The notes beneath the pieces were generated by a model. It had not been told where the DNA came from. It saw only the letters and a list, made by a program, of their open reading frames with translations, and did no database searches. The translations under genes were made by a program, and so were the position numbers. Of a DNA stretch of 35,768 bases, positions 31,315 through 35,768 are shown piece by piece. The stretch spans positions 1 to 35,768 of the forward strand of contig DVOG01000016.1 of NCBI GenBank assembly GCA_018713755.1. The letters are read 5' to 3'. This DNA is from Candidatus Spyradosoma merdigallinarum. GTDB taxonomy: Bacteria; Verrucomicrobiota; Verrucomicrobiia; Opitutales; UBA953. Position 1 is the stretch's first letter. Every line of letters starts with the position of its first letter.

Positions 31315-32124
31315 ATGGAAATTCTGCTTTACGGATCGGCGGCGGTCGAAGCGTGCGCGAGGCTGCGGCCCGCGGCGCTGCGGGAAATTTACGTCGAGGA
31401 AGGGCGGGAACGCGCGTTCGGCGCGCTGCTCGACGCCGCGCCGCGGGAAGGCTGCGCGCGGAAGACCGTTTCCGCGGACGAGCTGGCGCGGCTCGCGGGA
31501 ACGCGCGCGCACGGCGGCGTCGCGGCGCGCACGGAACGGCCCGAGCCGGCGCAGGTGCGGCCCGCAATGCGCGACGCGTGGCACGCGGCGGGCGAGAAGG
31601 TTCTTTTCCTCGAAAACGTCGCGCAGCCGGAGCAGCTGGCGTCGATCGCGCGCACGGCGGCGATCTGCGGCTTTTCCCGCGTCGTCGCCGACGAGAAAAA
31701 AACCGTTCCCGCGCTGGCGAGTTCCCGTTTCTGGAGCCTGAGCGGCGGCGCGGCGGAGGCGCTGAAGCTTTACCGCACGGAGTCGCCGGCGGGCTTGCTG
31801 CGAATGCTGGGCGAGAAGTATTTCGTCGTCGGGTTCGCGCGCGAGGGCGGGCGGCGCATCGATTACGCGAAGCCGCCGACGTTCCCGGGAAAGACGACGG
31901 CGTTTTTGCTGAGCGGCGACGCGAACGGCGTTCCCGCGGAGCTGATTTCGCGTTGCGGGCATCTGCTGCACGTGCCGGAGCCGGCGGAGGGTTTCCTGCG
32001 TTACGCGCCGGCGGAGCTTGCCGCGCTCGCGCTGCCGTGGCTTTCTTCGCGGGCGAAGCGCGCGGGAGCGGGTTTCCTGCAGCGGAAAAAGGAGCGGGAA
32101 AAGCGCGCGGGCGGGAACGCGTGA
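31315..32124 (+). CDS. TrmH/SpoU-family RNA methyltransferase, divergent
   Basis: Predicted 2'-O-ribose methyltransferase of the SPOUT class, 269 residues. The N-terminal substrate-binding domain (about 1-90) resembles the L30e-like domain of RlmB/TrmH. Motif 1 is recognisable as VLFLENVAQPEQLASIARTA, and SGGAAEALKLYR follows. Motif 2, LLSGDANGVPAELIS, lacks the usual Glu of GxExxG, and motif 3 (HVPEPAEGFLRYAPAELAAL) lacks the SLN/SLNVS core. Catalytic competence is therefore uncertain. The ATG at 31315 lies about 70 bases after the preceding terminator. Confidence 0.78.
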   Translation: MEILLYGSAAVEACARLRPAALREIYVEEGRERAFGALLDAAPREGCARKTVSADELARLAGTRAHGGVAARTERPEPAQVRPAMRDAWHAAGEKVLFLENVAQPEQLASIARTAAICGFSRVVADEKKTVPALASSRFWSLSGGAAEALKLYRTESPAGLLRMLGEKYFVVGFAREGGRRIDYAKPPTFPGKTTAFLLSGDANGVPAELISRCGHLLHVPEPAEGFLRYAPAELAALALPWLSSRAKRAGAGFLQRKKEREKRAGGNA

Positions 32125-32148
32125 ATTTTTCCCGGCGAATTTTTCGCT

Positions 32149-32177
32149 TTGCCTTCCGGAAGTTTTTCTCCGAAAAT
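32149..32177 (+). promoter_or_regulatory. Predicted promoter of the N-acetylhexosamine-kinase-like gene
   Basis: TTGCCT (32149-32154), a 17-base spacer and GAAAAT (32172-32177). Unlike most promoters here it leaves a leader of about 85 bases. The last 60 or so of these are A- and C-rich, lack a Shine-Dalgarno sequence, and are probably unstructured. Confidence 0.45.
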
Positions 32178-32267
32178 CGCTGTCCTGCATTCGTCATCGC
32201 ATCACGACTGACTCAACGCAACAAGAGACAACCCGAGAAACGAAACAACCCAAGCCACACAAAAAAA

Positions 32268-33368
32268 ATGAGAGCATCGCTTATCGCCAAACAGTTCGCC
32301 GTCGCCGGGCATTTGATTTCCGTCGAACCCTACGGCAGCGGGAACGTGAACGACACGTATCTCGCCATCTTCCGCACGACGTTTTCGGAAGAGCGCTTCA
32401 TCCTGCAGCGCGTGCGCCGCGCCGTGTTCCCGCGTCCGGAGAACATCATGCGCAACATGCGCATCGTGACGGACGTCTGCCACCGGAAGCTGGAGGAAGT
32501 CAACGAGCATTCCGACCGCATCTGGCAGCTCCCGAAAATCATCCAGACGCGCGACGGGCACGATTTCTACATCGACGGGGACGGCGATTTGTGGCGCGCG
32601 ATTTCGAACATCGCTTCGGCGGTTTCCTACGAAAAAGTCCAGTCTCCCGATCACGCCTACGAGGCGGGAACGGTGCTGGGGCACTTTCAGAAGCTCATCA
32701 GCGACATTCCCTGCGAAAGCCTTTCCTACGCGATCGAGGGCTTCCACATCACGCCGGGCTACCTCGCGCAGATGGACGAAACGCTGAAGACGCCGCTGGC
32801 GCAGGACTTGCTTTCGCATTCCCGCGAAGCGCGCACCTGCCTGAAATTCATCGAGGACCGGCGGGATTTCTGCTCGGTTTTCGAAAACGCGAAAAAAGAG
32901 GGCAGGCTGCACCTGCGTCCGACGCACGGCGACCCGAAGGTGGCGAACATTCTCATCGACGAAAAGACGGGGAAAGGCACCTGCATCGTGGACTTGGACA
33001 CGATTCAGCCGGGCCTCGTTCACGCGGACATCGGCGACGCAGTGCGCTCCTGCTGCAATCCCGCGGGAGAAGACGCGAGCGACCTGCATTCCGTCGTTTT
33101 CGACACGGAGCTTTTCTCGGCGATTTACCGCGGCTACATGTCCTACGCGAAAGACTTTTTCACGAACGAAGACCACGCCTACATGTTCGACGCGATCCGC
33201 ATCCTGCCGCTCGAGCTCGGCATCCGCTTCTTCGCGGACTACCTCGCGGGCGACGTGTATTTCAAGACGCGGCACAAGGAGCACAACCTGAAGCGCGCGC
33301 TCGTGCAGCTCAAGCTCGCCGAGAGCGTTGAGGCGCGGGAAGGGCGGATCCGGAAGGTGCTCGGCTGA
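32268..33368 (+). CDS. Phosphotransferase-family protein, N-acetylhexosamine 1-kinase-like
   Basis: The 366-residue protein has a kinase-like APH fold. GSGNVNDTYLA (about 23-33) is the ATP loop. The Brenner-type catalytic loop is HGDPKVANIL (His220, Asp222, Asn227), and the metal-binding motif is VDLDTI (Asp242, Asp244). IQPGLVHADIGDAVRSCCNP is typical of the NahK-like group, which phosphorylates GlcNAc/GalNAc at C1 in host-glycan use. That fits NagA elsewhere in the window but is inference. Choline- or homoserine-kinase-like functions are alternatives. Confidence 0.75.
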   Translation: MRASLIAKQFAVAGHLISVEPYGSGNVNDTYLAIFRTTFSEERFILQRVRRAVFPRPENIMRNMRIVTDVCHRKLEEVNEHSDRIWQLPKIIQTRDGHDFYIDGDGDLWRAISNIASAVSYEKVQSPDHAYEAGTVLGHFQKLISDIPCESLSYAIEGFHITPGYLAQMDETLKTPLAQDLLSHSREARTCLKFIEDRRDFCSVFENAKKEGRLHLRPTHGDPKVANILIDEKTGKGTCIVDLDTIQPGLVHADIGDAVRSCCNPAGEDASDLHSVVFDTELFSAIYRGYMSYAKDFFTNEDHAYMFDAIRILPLELGIRFFADYLAGDVYFKTRHKEHNLKRALVQLKLAESVEAREGRIRKVLG

Positions 33369-33405
33369 GCGTTCCCGCGGGGCGCGGCGGAATTTTCGGC
33401 GAGGC

Positions 33406-34305
33406 ATGCACTTCGGCGCGGTCATCACGGCGGGAACGGTTCTGTCGGGGGCGAGCGTTCCCGGGAGCCGCGCCGTCCAAATCTCGCTCACGCTCGCGTT
33501 TTTCGCGCTGATGTTCGCCGCGTCCTGGCGCGGCTACTGGCGCGGTCCCGTGCGGCAGGCGGCGCCGCTGTGCGCGTTCGCCGTTGCGTCCGCCGCCGCG
33601 TATTTTTTCGGCGCGGCGTTCGGGCACGCGTGGCTCGGAATCGTCGGCGTTCCGTGGATTTTGCGCGGTCCCGTGGGCGTCGTTCTGCTGTGCCTTTTCA
33701 TTTGGCTTCCCGTTTTCAGCGTCCTGTGGAGCCGCGGGCGCAAGCAGGTTTCGGAGAGAACGGGAGAGCCGGAGCATCCGGTGCTCGGCGCGGTCGTCGG
33801 GTGCTGGACGGGAATTTTCTGGGGCGGGCTGGCGGCGCTCTGCGTCGCGGCGGCGGGAACGGTCGGCGAAACGTATCTTGCCGTGCACGCGGGAACGGGC
33901 GCGAAATCCGCGGCGGATCGGGTCTCCTACGCCTTCGCGAAGGCGAAAAATTCGATCGCGCTGTATCCGGGGCTCTCTTTCCTGAAAACGTGGAGCCCGC
34001 TCCCGGACTCGGCGCTCCGCATCGCGGGAAAAACGCTGGACGTGCTGGGTTCCCGCGCGGCGCAGCAGCGGCTGCTGCGGATGCCGGAAATCCAGTCGCT
34101 GGTGACCGATCCCGCCGTTTATCCCGTGCTTTCCGATCCGGAAATCCGGCGCATGATCGAGCGGCGCGACGTCGACGCGCTGCTTTCCGATGCCCGCATT
34201 CGGCGAATGCTTTACGACGAGACGTTCCAGCGGCGGATTTCCGCGCTGGATTTGGAGCCGCTGCTGGACAGCGCTCTCGCGGGAACGCCTCCGCCGCTTC
34301 CGTGA
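33406..34305 (+). CDS. CvpA-like membrane protein
   Basis: The 299-residue protein has four hydrophobic segments in the first 150 residues (about 23-45, 50-72, 80-105 and 125-145), arranged like CvpA, whose role in colicin V production and envelope tolerance is poorly defined. The rest is helical, cytoplasmic or periplasmic, with MPEIQSLVTDPAVYPVLSDP and DPEIRRMIERRDVDALLSDA forming a pair of short repeats (residues about 225-270). This C-terminal region also recurs in CvpA homologues of related phyla as I recall. The ATG at 33406 is 37 bases after the kinase-like gene. Confidence 0.6.
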   Translation: MHFGAVITAGTVLSGASVPGSRAVQISLTLAFFALMFAASWRGYWRGPVRQAAPLCAFAVASAAAYFFGAAFGHAWLGIVGVPWILRGPVGVVLLCLFIWLPVFSVLWSRGRKQVSERTGEPEHPVLGAVVGCWTGIFWGGLAALCVAAAGTVGETYLAVHAGTGAKSAADRVSYAFAKAKNSIALYPGLSFLKTWSPLPDSALRIAGKTLDVLGSRAAQQRLLRMPEIQSLVTDPAVYPVLSDPEIRRMIERRDVDALLSDARIRRMLYDETFQRRISALDLEPLLDSALAGTPPPLP

Positions 34306-34336
34306 ACGGGATTTTCGCGGGAACGGGATTTCCCGC

Positions 34337-34365
34337 TTGACTGCCCGCGCCTGAAAAAACAAAAT
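34337..34365 (+). promoter_or_regulatory. Predicted rpmF-plsX promoter
   Basis: TTGACT (34337-34342), a 17-base spacer and CAAAAT (34360-34365), leaving a leader of about 33 bases. Just upstream, GCGGGAA (34317-34323) and TTCCCGC (34330-34336) form a 7-bp hairpin that abuts the -35. It could be an operator or a weak terminator for the preceding gene. Confidence 0.5.
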
Positions 34366-34404
34366 CATCAGTTCATTTTAATTCCTTAACAGAAAGCTTC
34401 AGTC

Positions 34405-34581
34405 ATGGGACAACCGAAACGCAAGCAGTCCAAACGCCGCAGCGCCCTGCGCCGCGGAGCCAACCAGTTCAAAGCGCCTTTGCTCGCGAAGGACGCCGAC
34501 GGTTCCGCCATCCGTCCGCATCGCGTCAATCCCGCCACGGGAACGTATCGCGGCCGCAAGGTCGTCGAAGTCGACCTTTGA
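34405..34581 (+). CDS. rpmF: 50S ribosomal protein L32
   Basis: Large-subunit protein of 58 residues, near the typical 56-60. It begins MGQPKRKQSKRRSALRRGAN, the conserved basic N-terminus (MAVPKRKTSKSRR-type), and ends YRGRKVVEVDL. The zinc-binding cysteine pairs of some L32 proteins are absent, so this is the C-minus form. Upstream yceD is missing, but the pairing with plsX (68 bases downstream) is a common bacterial arrangement that links ribosome and fatty-acid gene expression. Confidence 0.93.
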   Translation: MGQPKRKQSKRRSALRRGANQFKAPLLAKDADGSAIRPHRVNPATGTYRGRKVVEVDL

Positions 34582-34610
34582 TTTCTTTTTCCGCTTTGCG
34601 CGGAAAAAGT

Positions 34611-34640
34611 TTGTTTTCGGGAGCGCATTCGGCGTAATAT
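34611..34640 (+). promoter_or_regulatory. Predicted internal plsX promoter, near-leaderless
   Basis: TTGTTT (34611-34616), an 18-base spacer and TAATAT (34635-34640). Nine bases lie before the ATG at 34650. Confidence 0.45.
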
Positions 34641-34649
34641 TTCCGCATC

Positions 34650-35717
34650 ATGGAAACGGACGCGCAGACATACCGCATCGCGGTGGATTGCATGGGCGGC
34701 GACAAGGGGCCCGCGGAAGTCGTCCAGGCGGTCGCGCTCGCGCTGAAAAAAATCGGCGAAGGCGACCGGCTCATCCTCGTCGGGCAGGAAAAAGTCATCC
34801 GCGACGCGATGCGCGCCGCGGGACTGACGTCTCACCCCCGCGTTGAAATCCGGCACGCGCCCGACGTCATCGGCATGGACGACAAGCCGATGCAGGCGAT
34901 GAAGTCGAAGAAAAATTCGTCGATGATCGTCGCGTTGGAAATGCTGAAGGCGGGCGAAGTCGACGCTGTGGTCTCGACGGGCAACACGAAAGTGATGGTC
35001 GGGGCGGGAACGCTGAAGGTGCGTTTGCTCCCCGGCGTGCAGCGCCCGGCGCTTTCGGCGATTCTTCCGCGCAAGAAAGGCTATTCCGTCGTGGCGGACG
35101 TCGGCGCGAACCCGGAAACGACGCCGGAGCAGCTCGTGCACAACACGGTGCTGGGTTCGCTCTATTCCATCGCCGTGCTGGGCACGACGAAGCCGAAAGT
35201 CGGTCTGCTGACCGTCGGCACGGAGGAAGGCAAGGGCGGAGACCGCATCAACCGCGCTCACGCGTATCTCAAAGCGCTCAACGAGCGTTTCGACTGGTTC
35301 GAATACGTCGGTCCCGTGGAAGGCTTCGACGTTTTCCAGAGCGACGTCGACGTCATCGTGACGGACGGCTTCACCGGCAACATCCTGATCAAGACGATCG
35401 AAGGACTCGTCTACATGATCAAGGATCTCGTCGGCGAAAAAGTGAAGCGCAATCCTCTTTATCTCGGCGCGGGCCTCGTGCTGCTGCCGCTGCTGCGGAA
35501 TCTGAAGTCGCACCTGCGTCCGGAGCGTTTCGGCGGCGCGCCGCTGCTGGGGCTGAACGGCCTCGTGATGAAGGCGCACGGCTCGAGCAACCGCTACGGC
35601 ACCTGCGCCGCCATCGTGATGGCGCACAACGCCTGCTCGAAGGCGATGAACAAAAAGGCGTCGGAGCTGCTCGCCGTCGCGAACGAGGTCGTCGCCGAAG
35701 TGCAGCAGGGCGCCTGA
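34650..35717 (+). CDS. plsX: Phosphate acyltransferase
   Basis: Converts acyl-ACP to acyl-phosphate, the first step of the PlsX/PlsY phospholipid route, at the membrane surface. The 355-residue protein matches the family throughout: IAVDCMGGDKGPAEVVQAV near the N-terminus, DAVVSTGNTKVMVGAGTL, VVADVGANPETTPEQLV, VGLLTVGTEEGKG and VIVTDGFTGNILIKTIEG. It follows rpmF. The usual next gene, fabH, would lie beyond the window. The gene holds only one copy of the genome word. Confidence 0.97.
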   Translation: METDAQTYRIAVDCMGGDKGPAEVVQAVALALKKIGEGDRLILVGQEKVIRDAMRAAGLTSHPRVEIRHAPDVIGMDDKPMQAMKSKKNSSMIVALEMLKAGEVDAVVSTGNTKVMVGAGTLKVRLLPGVQRPALSAILPRKKGYSVVADVGANPETTPEQLVHNTVLGSLYSIAVLGTTKPKVGLLTVGTEEGKGGDRINRAHAYLKALNERFDWFEYVGPVEGFDVFQSDVDVIVTDGFTGNILIKTIEGLVYMIKDLVGEKVKRNPLYLGAGLVLLPLLRNLKSHLRPERFGGAPLLGLNGLVMKAHGSSNRYGTCAAIVMAHNACSKAMNKKASELLAVANEVVAEVQQGA

Positions 35718-35768
35718 CTTTTCCCGCGTTCCCGGGAAAAGAAAAAGAGCGGCGGGATTTTCGTTCCC

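Larger units (their letters stand above)
1..35768. repeat. Dispersed highly iterated word GCGGGAACG / CGTTCCCGC
   Basis: The core CGGGAAC or its complement GTTCCCG, usually extended to GCGGGAACG(C/G), recurs throughout the window. I count 28 copies by eye in the first 5.06 kb. By my own arithmetic at about 63% GC, roughly one would be expected there. Copies lie on both strands, within genes in all frames (read as VPA, AGT, RGN, RSR or RE-R/N/L) and between genes. Copies are dense in thiD (7 in 0.9 kb), absent from nagA, rplU and rpmA, and absent from the lower-GC block at about 11.7-13.26 kb. Inverted pairs form hairpins at several gene ends. Function is unknown. Confidence 0.9.

Noticed and set aside
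35718..35741. Hairpin after plsX as terminator
   Set aside because: A 9-bp stem CTTTTCCCG/CGGGAAAAG exists, but A-rich rather than T-rich sequence follows, and fabH may continue the operon beyond the window.
1..35768. The repeated word as a CRISPR array
   Set aside because: Copies are irregularly spaced, in both orientations, mostly inside genes, and the unit is only about 9 bases.
1..35768. The repeated word as a strand-polarised Chi- or KOPS-like signal
   Set aside because: Both orientations are frequent in the same region and even the same gene (the MocA-type and thiD genes), so no polarity is visible at this scale. A genome-wide skew test could reopen this.

Overview
The window is a GC-rich (low 60s % G+C by eye), densely coded bacterial chromosome segment. 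It carries about 38 protein genes, one tRNA and no rRNA, insertion sequence or CRISPR array. The gene set indicates a Gram-negative, diderm bacterium: an ADP-heptose-type glycosyltransferase, a menaquinone prenyltransferase (MenA-like), a PEP-CTERM secreted protein, and a GldA/GldF/GldG-like ABC system followed by a DUF4340 protein. Together with scarce Shine-Dalgarno sequences, this suggests a member of the Planctomycetes-Verrucomicrobia-Chlamydiae group, most plausibly Verrucomicrobiota (Opitutae-like). That placement is inference. NagA plus an N-acetylhexosamine-kinase-like protein fits a host-glycan or gut lifestyle.

Layout. 1-5.1 kb: a partial membrane/coiled-coil protein and trpS (minus), then nagA, a Gfo/Idh/MocA oxidoreductase and a GNAT acetyltransferase (plus). 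5.1-8.1 kb: tRNA-Tyr (minus), then HIT protein, xseA and thiD (plus). 8.1-11.5 kb: a minus operon running from a secreted coiled-coil protein through pdxJ and acpS to mnmA. 11.7-13.26 kb: a lower-GC island (HAD phosphatase, wreck of a sugar O-acetyltransferase, NUDIX hydrolase) that looks horizontally acquired. 13.3-15.2 kb: queC and an Rsm22-like methyltransferase (minus). 15.3-17.5 kb: a GlcD-like FAD dehydrogenase (plus) converging on rplU-rpmA (minus). 17.7-27.0 kb: a long plus-strand run: glycosyltransferase 9, YfgM-like TPR protein, Gld-like ABC ATPase, permease, GldG-like protein, DUF4340 protein, STAS protein and YbdG-type mechanosensitive channel. 27.1-28.6 kb: a CPBP protease overlapping menA (minus). 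28.8-35.7 kb: nth-mtfA, a frameshifted PEP-CTERM gene, a SpoU methyltransferase, an N-acetylhexosamine-kinase-like gene, a CvpA-like membrane protein, and rpmF-plsX.

The most striking feature is not a gene. A short word, core CGGGAAC(G)/(C)GTTCCCG and usually GCGGGAACG, recurs about five to six times per kilobase in both orientations, inside and outside genes and in all reading frames. It is completely absent from the 1.6 kb low-GC island. It also occurs as closely spaced inverted pairs that form several of the likely transcription terminators, a layout reminiscent of DNA-uptake sequences or of HIP1 in cyanobacteria. I know of no described element with this sequence. A second recurring theme is promoter-like hexamers ending only 6-9 bases before the ATG, which implies leaderless or near-leaderless mRNAs.
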